NCBI RefSeq assembly: GCF_000817785.2
Contig: NZ_JTCM02000035.1
Coordinates: 1 to 58,601 of the forward strand
DNA length: 58,601 bases
Source of the DNA: Hassallia byssoidea VB512170
Lineage (GTDB): Bacteria; Cyanobacteriota; Cyanobacteriia; Cyanobacteriales; Nostocaceae
Direction: 5' to 3'
Position 1 is the stretch's first letter. Each line of letters starts with the position of its first letter. Made by a program: the position numbers and the translations under genes. The notes under the pieces were generated by a model. It was not told the DNA's origin. It worked only from the letters and a program-made list of their open reading frames with translations, and did not search any database. Shown here piece after piece: positions 7,152-15,927 of the stretch.

Positions 7152-8921
7152 ATGCAACTAAGAGATTCTCTACGCCGGACAAAAATTGTCGCTACGATTG
7201 GTCCTGCTACCAGCAGCCCAGAAATGCTCAAAGCTATTATTGAGGCTGGTGCAACGACACTGCGGCTAAACTTTTCCCACGGTAGTCATGCCGATCATCA
7301 ACGTAATATTCGCTTAATTCGGCAAACTGCCTTTGAACTAAATCAGCCTGTGGGTATTCTCCAAGACTTGCAAGGACCAAAAATTCGTTTGGGTAAGTTT
7401 GAGAATGGATCTATAGTTGTGGCAAAAGGCGATCGCTTTACTTTGACAAATCGTCCGGTGATTGGCACGCAAGATATAAGCTGCGTTACCTACGATTATT
7501 TGGCAGAGGAAGTCCCCGTTGGCGCAAAAATCCTTCTTGACGATGGACGAGTGGAAATGGTCGTGGAGGAAATTAACCGCGAAAAAGGCGATTTGCATTG
7601 TCGCATCACGGTGGCTGGTAAACTTTCTAACAGCAAGGGTGTGAACTTTCCCGGAGTTTACCTTTCAATTAAAGCGATGACTGACAAAGATCGCGAGGAT
7701 CTAATGTTCGGTCTAGACCAAGGCGTAGATTGGATAGCACTTTCCTTTGTCCGCAATCCGCAGGACATGATCGAAATTAAAGAGCTAATTTCTAGCACCG
7801 GTAAACAAGTGCCAGTAATTGCCAAAATTGAAAAGCACGAAGCGATCGAACAAATGGAAGCAGTTCTGGCTTTGTGTGATGGTGTGATGGTAGCTAGAGG
7901 CGACTTAGGCGTAGAATTACCCGCAGAAGATGTGCCTATCCTGCAAAAGCGGCTGATTGCCACGGCAAATCGCATGGGAATTCCCATCATCACCGCTACC
8001 CAGATGTTAGACAGTATGGTGAACAATCCCCGTCCAACTCGCGCCGAAGTGTCGGATGTGGCAAACGCGATTTTAGATGGCACGGATGCGGTGATGCTTT
8101 CTAATGAAACTGCGGTGGGAGAATACGCAGTGGAAGCTGTAGCAACTATGGCACGAATTGCCGAGCGTATTGAGCAGGAAGAAGCGCGAGAATCAAATAA
8201 TCGTCTCTCTAGAGATACCAGGCGATCGATTCCTAACGCCATCAGTCAAGCGGTGGGGCAAATTGCCGAGCAACTCGGAGCGGCAGCAATTATGACTTTA
8301 ACGCAAACCGGCGCAACAGCTCGCAATGTCTCCAAATTTCGTCCGCAAACACCGATTTTGGCTGTAACTCCTCACGTCAATGTGGCACGGCAATTACAGA
8401 TGGTGTGGGGAGTAAAACCGCTGTTGGTGCTAGAATTGCCTTCCGCCGGTCAGACTTTTCAAGCTGCGATCAACGTTGCTCAAGAAAATCAGCTTTTGTT
8501 TGAAGGGGATTTGGTGGTAATGAGTGCCGGCACTCTCCAAGGAATTTCTGGCTCGACGGATTTGATTAAAGTTGAAGTCGTAACGGCAATATTAGGTCAA
8601 GGAATTGGACTCGGACAAGGTTCCGTCAGCGGTCGCGCACGAGTCGGTAACAGCGGGTTGGATGTGAGTAACTTTAATCACGGAGATATTTTGGTCGCCC
8701 CCCGCACAAGTGCTGATTTTGTTGATGCAATTAGAAAAGCTGCGGGTATTATTACTGAAGAGGAAAGTTTAACAAGTCACGCTGCGGTGATTGGCTTGCG
8801 TCTCGGCGTGCCGGTAATTGTTGGTGTGAAAAAAGCAACGCAAGTAATTCGCGATGGGGCGATTTTGACAATGGACATGCAACGCGGTTTAATTTACTCT
8901 GGGGCAGTGAGAACGTCTTAA
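7152..8921 (+). CDS. pyk: pyruvate kinase with C-terminal PEP-utiliser domain
   Basis: It catalyses phosphoenolpyruvate + ADP to pyruvate + ATP, the last glycolytic step. The N-terminal (beta/alpha)8 barrel with inserted B domain includes RRTKIVATIGPATSS, LRLNFSHG, the active-site strand IPVIAKIEKHEA-like segment (PVIAKIEKHEAIEQM) and the ATQMLDSM motif. The allosteric C domain follows. The last ~90 residues form a PEP-utiliser mobile domain (GDILVAPRTSADFV and EEESLTSHAAVIGLRLGVP), normal for the long cyanobacterial isozyme of about 590 residues. I chose the ATG at 7152 (MQLRDSLRRTK) because family members begin there. An in-frame ATG at 7116 would add 12 residues. No strong ribosome binding site decides it. 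Confidence 0.93.
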   Translation: MQLRDSLRRTKIVATIGPATSSPEMLKAIIEAGATTLRLNFSHGSHADHQRNIRLIRQTAFELNQPVGILQDLQGPKIRLGKFENGSIVVAKGDRFTLTNRPVIGTQDISCVTYDYLAEEVPVGAKILLDDGRVEMVVEEINREKGDLHCRITVAGKLSNSKGVNFPGVYLSIKAMTDKDREDLMFGLDQGVDWIALSFVRNPQDMIEIKELISSTGKQVPVIAKIEKHEAIEQMEAVLALCDGVMVARGDLGVELPAEDVPILQKRLIATANRMGIPIITATQMLDSMVNNPRPTRAEVSDVANAILDGTDAVMLSNETAVGEYAVEAVATMARIAERIEQEEARESNNRLSRDTRRSIPNAISQAVGQIAEQLGAAAIMTLTQTGATARNVSKFRPQTPILAVTPHVNVARQLQMVWGVKPLLVLELPSAGQTFQAAINVAQENQLLFEGDLVVMSAGTLQGISGSTDLIKVEVVTAILGQGIGLGQGSVSGRARVGNSGLDVSNFNHGDILVAPRTSADFVDAIRKAAGIITEEESLTSHAAVIGLRLGVPVIVGVKKATQVIRDGAILTMDMQRGLIYSGAVRTS

Positions 8922-9313
8922 GACTAGGGACTAGGGACTGGGGACTGGGGACAAGGGTTTTTGAAGAGGGGAAAAGGGGAAAGGGGAAAGGGGAGGCAGT
9001 GCGGTCTTGGGGTTTCACGCCAGTTCTCTCAAGTCGGCAGAGCCGCCCACGAGACTGGCTCCCCAAGTGGAGCATCTGCCTATGATTGGGAAAGAATTAT
9101 TACCGATGACGGCAGGTGCAGATAGCGCGGCGGCAGTCGCTACAACGGGGCGGCAGTCGCTACAACGGGGGGAACCCCAACGCCAGATGCGTGACTGTCG
9201 GCAGAGCCGCCCAACGCACTGGCTCCGCAACGCGCTGCCGTATGTGTACCCGCGCAACGCACAGCCAAACCAATGCCCAATGCCCAATGCCCAATGCCCC
9301 ATTCCCCATTCCC
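8922..9313. repeat. repeat-filled gap: heptamers and interspersed family
   Basis: The gap begins with GGGACTA/GGGACTG heptamers (8929-8955) and a GGGGAAA run. Pieces of the interspersed repeat follow (AGGCAGTGCGGTCTTGGGG, GTCGGCAGAGCCGCCCA). An exact 20-bp tandem duplication CGGCAGTCGCTACAACGGGG lies at 9131-9150 and 9151-9170. The gap ends with AATGCCC heptamers at 9272-9300. No gene is supported; open frames on both strands share the repeat peptides. Confidence 0.75.
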
Positions 9314-10537
9314 TTAAAGATATTTTTTGAGGACTTCGACGGTAGCAAGTCCGGTTTTTTGCCAGTTGAATTGATTTGCCCTAATGATGCTTTGGGCAGA
9401 AAGGCGATCGCGCAATTCTCTATCAGTAGCAATTGTTTGCATTGCCTCTGTAATTTCGCTGGTGTTGTAGGGATTAATCAAAATCGCTGCATCGCCGGCG
9501 ACTTCTGGTAATGAGGAAAGATTCGAGGTGATGACGGGAGTACCGCAAGCCATTGCTTCTAAAACTGGGAAACCAAAGCCTTCCCAGAGACTGGGAAAGA
9601 CGAGGGCGATCGCATTATTAATTATTTTCGGCAATTGATTGTAAGATACATAATCGAGGAATTTTACCCGATCGCTTATGTTCAGTTCTTCGGCAAGCGT
9701 AAGCAAAGCTGGGGTGTAACGCGCATCAGTTGATCCCGCTAACCAGAGTTCGTAGTCTTTGCAGTTAGGAATTGCAGCAAAAGCAGCAATTAGTCTATGC
9801 AGGTTCTTGTAAGGGTCGTGGCGTCCAATATAAAGATAATAGGGGCAATTTGACCTCTCTTCCATCCCCTCTCCTGCTGACCTCTCCCCCGTCCCCTCTC
9901 CTGCAAGGAGAGGGGAGAATTCCCCCCTTCCCTTATAGGGAAGGGAGCCAGCGCTGTGCGGAGGTTCCCTCCGTTGAGGCGACTGGCGTGGGGTTAGGGG
10001 GGTTAGGTCTTTGAGAGGATAATAATGATTACCATCATGTGCTAAGGGAATAGGCGTAATTTTGCTCGCGGGAATTTGACAAAACTTAATAATGTCGTTT
10101 GCTGTAGCCTGAGAATTGCAAATAACGTGTTGTGCTTGGGCAACGACTTGGGGAATATAGTAGCGATGATAAGGCAACAAAGGTGAAAAGCGTTTGGGAA
10201 AGCGCAACGGGATAAAGTCGTGAACCATCACAACAAATCGACTGTTAGAAAATAAAGGTGCTTCCGGCAGAGGAGAAAATAAAAGTTGAGATTTTAGCTT
10301 TTTAGAGATTTGTGGCAGTTCAAATTGTGTCCAAATTAAGCGGTTTAAATGCCCTTTTGTGCCTTGAGCCGGAGTAAGATTATCTGGTACTGGATAGCAA
10401 TTAAATTCCGGATAATTTTGTGCCGTTAATAAAGTAGGGTTAATAGCTTTTAAATAGGGAAAAAGATTTGTGGCATAGTTACTTATACCTGTTGGTTTAG
10501 AAAAAACAATCGATAAGTTAACTAATATATTACTCAT
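9314..10537 (-). CDS. GT4 glycosyltransferase with an in-frame repeat insertion
   Basis: This is a 407-residue glycosyltransferase of the GT-B fold, family 4, probably adding a sugar to a surface glycan at the cytoplasmic membrane. The C-terminal nucleotide-sugar site has the E-x7-E signature in [18 protein letters not shown], and YLYIGRHDPYKNLHRLI opens the second Rossmann domain. It is a clear paralogue of the gene at 15928-17001, sharing CNSx[17 protein letters not shown] and [10 protein letters not shown]. It is 50 residues longer because residues about 176-230 (RQSPQRREPPHSAG and following) are encoded by the interspersed repeat, placed just before the second domain. The frame remains open, so a bulged but possibly active protein is expected. 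It is last in the minus-strand run with the rfb genes. Confidence 0.88.
   Translation of the reverse strand: MSNILVNLSIVFSKPTGISNYATNLFPYLKAINPTLLTAQNYPEFNCYPVPDNLTPAQGTKGHLNRLIWTQFELPQISKKLKSQLLFSPLPEAPLFSNSRFVVMVHDFIPLRFPKRFSPLLPYHRYYIPQVVAQAQHVICNSQATANDIIKFCQIPASKITPIPLAHDGNHYYPLKDLTPLTPRQSPQRREPPHSAGSLPYKGRGEFSPLLAGEGTGERSAGEGMEERSNCPYYLYIGRHDPYKNLHRLIAAFAAIPNCKDYELWLAGSTDARYTPALLTLAEELNISDRVKFLDYVSYNQLPKIINNAIALVFPSLWEGFGFPVLEAMACGTPVITSNLSSLPEVAGDAAILINPYNTSEITEAMQTIATDRELRDRLSAQSIIRANQFNWQKTGLATVEVLKKYL
9848..10012. repeat. interspersed repeat inside the glycosyltransferase gene
   Basis: This contains GGGAAGGGAGCCAGCG and GCGGAGGTTCCCTCCGTTG, then CGACTGGCGTGGGG, matching the block at 5385-5597. 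It also carries a doubled CCCTCTCCTGC segment. It aligns exactly with the 50-residue gap in the paralogue at 15928-17001, and its length keeps the reading frame. Confidence 0.8.
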
Positions 10538-11111
10538 TTATTCAAACTTAACTCGTTCATAAATCTGACGGTGGGGAATTTGACACTTAACTGAAACTAA
10601 ATTCAAAATTTGCTCCTCAGCATCAGATTCGGTGAGTAGCCAGTTACCCTCCGGGGTTTTGCTAAACTGCTCGATATGTACTTGATATTGGTCTATCAAA
10701 ATATATTCTTTAAATTCGCTATCTTGTTCGGTAGAAAGTAAATTTATCCCCTCTATCGCGGCTACTTGTAGATTTAGATAAAACCTCAAAGATAATACAA
10801 GGATTAACTACAGTATCGGTGCGTCCTTCAAAAACAGGTTCGTCTTTGATAATTAAAATATCTGGGTAAGTGTATTCGCGATAGCGAGGAATCCACAAGC
10901 GTACATCATTTGCGTAAACCCCATAATCTTGCTCGCGCAGAACAAGGCTCAGAGCAATTACTAAATTTACAATAATTTGGTTATGATTAATTGAGCCGAC
11001 TGTCATCGGAACAATTTCTCCATTACGGTATTCGTTGCGGTACTCGGTAGTTTCCTCAAGAGCGAAGTACTCCTCAATCGAGTAGTGACGGGGTGGGGTT
11101 TCTACAACCAT
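10538..11111 (-). pseudogene. Uma2 family protein (DUF820), frameshifted
   Basis: Two overlapping frames together give a complete Uma2-type protein of about 190 residues, a PD-(D/E)XK-like fold abundant in cyanobacteria with no established role. The first part (from 11111) runs MVVETPPRHYSIEEYFALEE to DRGDKFTFYRTR and stops at 10719. The second, in another frame, continues EQDSEFKEYILIDQYQVHIE to the end at 10538. Skipping one base near 10730 rejoins them as KFTFY-EQDSEFKEY, which matches the spacing of relatives. It is either a one-base insertion mutation or a sequencing error. The intact relative at 34871-35440 shows the full family layout. Confidence 0.75.
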
Positions 11112-11270
11112 AGCGATCGCCTGTAACTTTATAACTGAGTAAGATAATTTTAACTTAGCATTTTTAATAAAAATGTCAGCAAGTGTAGATTATTGCCGAA
11201 AATCAATTAACACGCCTTAACTAAAGGTTTGAATGCAATCTTGAATAAGAGTTAACTGTTAAAAAGTAAA

Positions 11271-12347
11271 TTACGTAAGTTCAATGTGACAGTCATCTCC
11301 TATCATAAATCGCAAAGCTTTGGGGCGACGGGGTGCAATTGTTAACTGTGCGCGTTGCCCAATTACACTATCAATAATACGTTGATGAATACCGACTATT
11401 TTTGCATTTTCTAAAACAACGCTATGTTCTAAATCTGTCTCGATTAATGTCACATTGTCGGCGATGCTACTGTAAGGACCGATGAAGCAGTTTTCTAAAT
11501 GACAATCAGTACCAATCACTACCGGACCGCGAATTGTGCAATTAATTATTCTAGACCTTTCACCGATTTGCACTCGTCCAATAATCTGACTTTCAGAGTC
11601 CACCATACCTAAAATTGATTTTGTCAGATAGGTGTCAAGAATCAGTCGATTAGCTTCTAACAAGTCATCTTTTTTGCCAGTGTCTAACCACCAGCCTTCA
11701 AGTTTACAGGCTACAACTTGCTTTTTCCGGTCAATTAAGCATTGAATAGCGTCGGTAATTTCTAGTTCACCTCTGGTGGAGGGTTGGATGGTGGCGATCG
11801 CCTCATGAATGATATGAGAAAAAAAATAAACTCCAACCAATGCCAAATTTGAAGGGGGAATTTTCGGTTTCTCAATCAATTGCAACACCCGTCCCGCGTC
11901 ATCTACCTTTGCCACCCCAAAGGCGCTAGGATTGGCAACTGGACGCAGCAAAATCAACGCATCTTGGGTTTCTTGGATAAATTTTTTCAAAAAGTAACTC
12001 AAATCGCCTTGTTGAATCACGTTATCGCCCAAGTACATCACAAACGGGGAATCTCTTAAGAAGGGACGGGCGACTTGCACTGCATGAGCAAGTCCTGCTG
12101 GCTTATCTTGTAAGATGTAGGTGATGTTAGCTCCGAAACGTTCTCCATTTCCTGTTTTTGCCTGAACTTCTGCCCCTGTTTCCGGGCTGATGATGATGCC
12201 AATATCAGTAATACCAGCAGTTACCATTTCTTCGATGCCATACCACAAAATTGGTTTATTGGCAACTGGTACGAGTTGTTTTGCCCCGGTGTAGGTAAGG
12301 GGACGCAAGCGCGTACCTTTACCACCAGAGAGAATTAGTGCTTTCAT
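11271..12347 (-). CDS. rfbA: glucose-1-phosphate thymidylyltransferase, long form
   Basis: It makes dTDP-glucose from glucose 1-phosphate and dTTP, the first step to dTDP-rhamnose. The start MKALILSGGKGTRLRPLTYT is the nucleotidyltransferase signature, with KQLVPVANKPI, then YLGDNVIQ (metal-binding Asp) and a catalytic-domain end near residue 240. The 358-residue length and the hexapeptide-like C-terminal part (VQIGERSRIINCTIRGPVVIG, left-handed beta-helix) mark the long class seen in antibiotic and cell-wall sugar clusters rather than the roughly 290-residue enterobacterial RmlA. rfbD lies upstream on the same strand across a hairpin and repeat spacer of 139 bases. Confidence 0.88.
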   Translation of the reverse strand: MKALILSGGKGTRLRPLTYTGAKQLVPVANKPILWYGIEEMVTAGITDIGIIISPETGAEVQAKTGNGERFGANITYILQDKPAGLAHAVQVARPFLRDSPFVMYLGDNVIQQGDLSYFLKKFIQETQDALILLRPVANPSAFGVAKVDDAGRVLQLIEKPKIPPSNLALVGVYFFSHIIHEAIATIQPSTRGELEITDAIQCLIDRKKQVVACKLEGWWLDTGKKDDLLEANRLILDTYLTKSILGMVDSESQIIGRVQIGERSRIINCTIRGPVVIGTDCHLENCFIGPYSSIADNVTLIETDLEHSVVLENAKIVGIHQRIIDSVIGQRAQLTIAPRRPKALRFMIGDDCHIELT

Positions 12348-12371
12348 AAGGGTTAGGAAAAGCGTGGTTAG

Positions 12372-12400
12372 GTAGAGACGTTCCGCCGGAACGTCTGTAC
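12372..12400. repeat. GTAGAGACGTTCCG palindrome, second copy
   Basis: The arm 12372-12385 pairs with 12387-12400 with one mismatch (GTCTGTAC for GTCTCTAC). It is the same dispersed palindrome as at 5843-5872, here between rfbD and rfbA. Confidence 0.65.
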
Positions 12401-12419
12401 GGGAGTTAGTAGTTTTTGT

Positions 12420-12507
12420 TCAACCAACAACTATCAACTATCAACTATCAACCAACAACTATCAACCAACAACTATCAACTAACAACTAACAACTAACAA
12501 CTAACTC
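12420..12507. repeat. AACTATC / AACCAAC / AACTAAC heptamer array
   Basis: About 12 heptanucleotide units run in tandem. The array extends into the last seven codons of rfbD (its stop is at 12487-12489). Confidence 0.8.
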
Positions 12508-13374
12508 CTTTAACATTTTCCGAAGTCTTTGTCGCCAATGGGGGGGATAAGTTCCGAGAACTGCGGATATTTTCTCACAAGCAAGGACAGAATAGGCGGG
12601 ACGACAAGCTGGTGTGGGATATTCGGGAGTGGTGATGGGGACAACTCGTTGGATTTTCAAAGGGAAGCCTAGTTCTTGGGCTTCTTCAAAGATAGCAACG
12701 GCGAAGTCGTACCAGCTAGCAACACCGCTGTTTGTGTAGTGATAAATGCCAGTAATTTTGGTGGTAATTCTATTTTTAATTAGAGAGGCGATCGCACCCG
12801 CTATATCTTTCGCCCAAGTGGGACTACCAATTTGATCGGCAACAACGCGGATTTCTTCTTTTTGGGCACCCAATCGCAGCATAGTTTTGACAAAGTTACT
12901 TTTGCCATATGTTCCATAAACCCAAGCAGTGCGAAGAATCAGGTAATCGTTGCAAGTATGGCGAATCGCTTCTTCTCCTGCAAGTTTAGTTTTACCATAG
13001 ACACTCAAGGGATTAGTTGCGCTACTTTCTTGGTAGGGACTGTAACATAAGCCATCAAAGACGTAATCGGTGGAAATATGAATTAAAAAAGCTTTCAATT
13101 TTTGGCTTTCTTCAGCGAGAATCAGAGGTGCTGTTGCATTGATAATTTTTGCTAATTCTGGTTCGCTTTCGGCTTTGTCAACAGCGGTGTAAGCAGCAGC
13201 GTTGATGATGATTTGTGGTTGGTTTAAAGCAATGATGCTGCGGAGAATATCTGGTTGGGTAAGGTCTACGGTGGGGCGTGCAACTGTAATGATATTTCCG
13301 TCAGGGGTGAGAATTGTTTCTAGTTCTTTGCCCAGTTGACCATTATTGCCGATCAGCAAAATTGATTGACTCAT
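12487..13374 (-). CDS. rfbD: dTDP-4-dehydrorhamnose reductase
   Basis: It reduces dTDP-4-keto-L-rhamnose to dTDP-L-rhamnose with NAD(P)H. It is 295 residues with the Rossmann start SILLIGNNGQLGKELE and the catalytic Thr/Tyr/Lys set in HISTDYVFDG and VYGKTKLAGEEA. YHYTNSGVASWYDFA and a TPEYPTPACRPAYSVL substrate segment lie near the C-terminus, all typical of RmlD. The end of the gene merges with the heptamer array, so its last residues (LKELVVSC) may be variable. It sits upstream of rfbA on the same strand. Confidence 0.92.
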   Translation of the reverse strand: MSQSILLIGNNGQLGKELETILTPDGNIITVARPTVDLTQPDILRSIIALNQPQIIINAAAYTAVDKAESEPELAKIINATAPLILAEESQKLKAFLIHISTDYVFDGLCYSPYQESSATNPLSVYGKTKLAGEEAIRHTCNDYLILRTAWVYGTYGKSNFVKTMLRLGAQKEEIRVVADQIGSPTWAKDIAGAIASLIKNRITTKITGIYHYTNSGVASWYDFAVAIFEEAQELGFPLKIQRVVPITTPEYPTPACRPAYSVLACEKISAVLGTYPPHWRQRLRKMLKELVVSC

Positions 13375-13764
13375 TTTATTTTCCAGAGCTTTGAAGACTG
13401 ATTTTTTATACCGTCAGATAAAATAACTCATAAATTATACTTATTAAAAAGCATACATTCAATCAGTATTTGCTAATAAGTGATTTTTTTGGGGATCGCT
13501 TACTCAGTCTAATTTTTGCGAAATTTTAGACTTTTAGATGATTTTAGGCGATCGCGCAACCATTAATACCGGGCTTGAGAATTTCTATCTAATGACAGAT
13601 ATAAGTTTTGGTGTAGTCACTCTGATACAATGCCTACGTGTGTTCCCAGAAAATTTAAGTGTGCTTATAACCCTAAAAGTTTTTCATTTTGGGGTTAGAA
13701 GTCCTATGGCATAGGGAATACTAACTCCAACAAAAAAGTAGACACTAATAAGTCAAACTTACCT
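13375..13764. other. divergent spacer between rfbD and the CAP-domain gene
   Basis: This is 390 AT-rich bases with one HIP1 site near 13550. An imperfect hairpin AACCCTAAAA...TTTTGGGGTT lies at about 13669-13696, and a CCTATGGCATAGG palindrome at about 13704-13716, just before the plus-strand gene. These could be leader structures or operators. No coding signal is visible. Confidence 0.4.
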
Positions 13765-15219
13765 ATGCCCGTAAATTTATTCGACGCGAATTTTTATCGC
13801 GCCGCAAATTCTGATTTGCTCGGTTTGAATGATGCACAAGCATTATCACATTTTGAGAAATACGGTTTAGACCAAGGTCTTCGTTTTTCTCCAATTGTGG
13901 ATCTAAACTTCTATCGTGCAAGCAATAGTGACTTGGCTAGCTTCAGCAACAAACAAGCATTTGAGCATCTAGAAAAATACGGTGTAGCTGAAGGACGCAG
14001 ATTTTCACCGTTGTTCGATATCAATTTTTATGTTGCTGATAACCCTGATGTAGCTCAAGCTTATGGAGGAAGCAAAGAGGGTGCATTTAATCACTTTGAA
14101 ACTTATGGATTGAATGAAGGACGCAAATTTTCACTTACGTTTGATGTCAATTACTATCAAAGTGCCAATTCTGACTTAGCTGCAACAACGCTAAGTAACA
14201 AAGAACTTTTAGACCATTTTGCACTTTCTGGTTCAATTGAGGGACGTGCATCATCAGAGACTTTCAATGCAAAGTTTTATCTGTCTAAGAATCCTGATTT
14301 AGCATATTTGAGCTACTCTCAAGCATTGCAACACTTCCTAACTAATGGTTTGTCTGAGAGTCGCATTGCTAGCGACTATATCAAGAGCGATCGCGCCGGT
14401 AATACGATGAATGACGCTCACAAAATAGCTATAGACCAAGAGCAAGTTACCTTTAGAGACTCTGTTGGCAATACTGACCCGATTGACTTTTATAGCTTCA
14501 ATTTCGCGTCTCCAATCAGCAACTTTAAAATTTTGCTCAATGGTTTGACTGCAAATGCTGATGTGGAGCTACTCAATAGCGATGGGCAAGCAATAAGTCG
14601 TGGAAACTATGCTGATAATGCCAGTGAATTGTTAAATGTCAGCAATTTACAGGCTGGTACTTACTACATCCGGGTGTACCAAGCAGCCGAGGGCAGCGAC
14701 ACTAATTACAATTTGAGCCTGTCTGCGACGCCTGCCACACTTGAACCGGCTAAACCTACAATTACATCTACCTCTATTACAGTTGAGTCTCCCAAGGAGC
14801 CATCATCTGGCAATTATTTTATAAATCGCGTTTTGGAACTGACGAATGCTCAACGTTTGCAAGCTGGTTTACAGCCATTAACGTTGAATAGTAAGTTGAA
14901 TAATTCTGCTCAAGCGCATAGTGAAGACATGGCACTTCATGACTTTTTTGACCATAAGGGTTCAAACGGATCTTCAATGGGCGATCGCGCTAAAGCAGCT
15001 GGCTATCAATTTTCTCGGCTTGGGGAAAATATTGCGGCAGGCTACGCTACACCTGAAGATGTTGTTCAAGGATGGCTCAACAGTCCAGGACATCGCGCCA
15101 ATATTTTTAATCCCAGTTATCGAGAAGTTGGCATTGGTTACTATTACCTGGCGAATGATACGGGTAATGTCAATGAGCACTTCTACTGGACGCAAGATTT
15201 TGGTGTAATTTCTACCTAA
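13765..15219 (+). CDS. secreted-type protein: five FYxxxNxDL repeats, PPC domain, CAP domain
   Basis: This is a 484-residue multidomain protein. Residues about 5-205 hold five repeats of about 40 residues with the pattern F(D)xNFYxxxNxDLxxxxxxQAxxHFxxYGxxEGRxFS. Residues about 206-320 look like a bacterial pre-peptidase C-terminal (PPC) domain (DFYSFNFASP and LQAGTYYIRVYQ). Residues about 335-484 form a CAP/SCP domain with LTNAQRLQAG, AQAHSEDMA, GENIAAGYATPEDVVQGWL and SPGHRANI. There is no N-terminal signal peptide, so type I or similar export is possible; similar repeats occur in large exported cyanobacterial proteins. It lies opposite to the surrounding polysaccharide genes. The CAP domain could bind lipids or cleave peptides; this cannot be decided here. 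Confidence 0.85.
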   Translation: MPVNLFDANFYRAANSDLLGLNDAQALSHFEKYGLDQGLRFSPIVDLNFYRASNSDLASFSNKQAFEHLEKYGVAEGRRFSPLFDINFYVADNPDVAQAYGGSKEGAFNHFETYGLNEGRKFSLTFDVNYYQSANSDLAATTLSNKELLDHFALSGSIEGRASSETFNAKFYLSKNPDLAYLSYSQALQHFLTNGLSESRIASDYIKSDRAGNTMNDAHKIAIDQEQVTFRDSVGNTDPIDFYSFNFASPISNFKILLNGLTANADVELLNSDGQAISRGNYADNASELLNVSNLQAGTYYIRVYQAAEGSDTNYNLSLSATPATLEPAKPTITSTSITVESPKEPSSGNYFINRVLELTNAQRLQAGLQPLTLNSKLNNSAQAHSEDMALHDFFDHKGSNGSSMGDRAKAAGYQFSRLGENIAAGYATPEDVVQGWLNSPGHRANIFNPSYREVGIGYYYLANDTGNVNEHFYWTQDFGVIST

Positions 15220-15243
15220 TGTCAAAATATTGAATTGATTAAT

Positions 15244-15291
15244 CATGGCGATCGCACGCTTGACAGAAACATTGAACATGCGATCGCCATG
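15244..15291. terminator. 13-bp inverted repeat built on HIP1 sites
   Basis: CATGGCGATCGCA (15244-15256) and TGCGATCGCCATG (15279-15291) are perfect complements around 22 bases, and each arm contains GCGATCGC. It lies between two convergent genes and probably acts as a stem-loop for both. There is no long U-tract. Confidence 0.5.
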
Positions 15292-15333
15292 TTCGCGATT
15301 TTGTTTAATGATGCTGCCGACGGTATGGAAATT

Positions 15334-15879
15334 TTATGGGAACAAATCGGCATCTTTGAACGCTTTCGCAGCTTGGTCTTTAGCTGATAAAATTGGTGGT
15401 GCAGTGAGATGCCAATCTATGGCTAAATCTGGATCGTTCCAAAGAATAGAGCGATCGCCTTGGGGATTATAGTAATTTGTAGTTTTGTAAAGTACTTCTG
15501 CAACTTCGGAAAGCACCAAGAAGCCGTGAGCAAAGCTTGGTGGTATCCAAAGTTGACACTTATTTTCAGCGCTCAGTTCACAACCCACCCATTGTCCAAA
15601 GGTGGGGGAACTTCTACGGATATCTACGGCTACATCGAAGATATTACCAACGACGGCGCGGACTAATTTACCTTGGGGTTGTACGATTTGGTAATGTAGC
15701 CCTCGCAAAACGTTTTGCTTGGAGTAGGAGTGATTGTCTTGGACAAATTTGACGTTGATACCTGTTTTATCTATAAATTTTTGGTGATTGTATGATTCCA
15801 AGAAGAAGCCGCGATTATCTGCAAAAACTTGCGGTTCGATTTGCAAAACTTCGGGAATTTCGCTAGGCACAATATTCAT
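15334..15879 (-). CDS. rfbC: dTDP-4-dehydrorhamnose 3,5-epimerase
   Basis: It epimerises dTDP-4-keto-6-deoxyglucose at C3 and C5, between the RfbB and RfbD steps. It is 181 residues with the cupin-type fold. Family motifs in order are EIPEVLQIEPQVFADNRGFF, FVQDNHSYSKQNVLRGLHYQ with the catalytic histidine, and AVDIRRSSPTFGQWVG. LWIPPSFAHGFLVLS and RSILWNDPDLAIDWHL follow. It is separated from rfbA and rfbD by the oppositely oriented CAP-domain gene, an unusual split of the rhamnose set. A glycosyltransferase gene lies 48 bases upstream on the same strand. Confidence 0.95.
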   Translation of the reverse strand: MNIVPSEIPEVLQIEPQVFADNRGFFLESYNHQKFIDKTGINVKFVQDNHSYSKQNVLRGLHYQIVQPQGKLVRAVVGNIFDVAVDIRRSSPTFGQWVGCELSAENKCQLWIPPSFAHGFLVLSEVAEVLYKTTNYYNPQGDRSILWNDPDLAIDWHLTAPPILSAKDQAAKAFKDADLFP

Positions 15880-15927
15880 AAATTTTCGTGTGCCGTCATA
15901 CTGTTGTCAAAATTTAACTTTTATATC

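Noticed and set aside
9007-9511. Several overlapping open frames on both strands
   Set aside because: Repeat-derived and partly antisense to the glycosyltransferase; no start signal or domain.
12420-12507. CRISPR or origin iterons
   Set aside because: The 7-base units are contiguous, no replication gene is near, and similar arrays occur in many other spacers.
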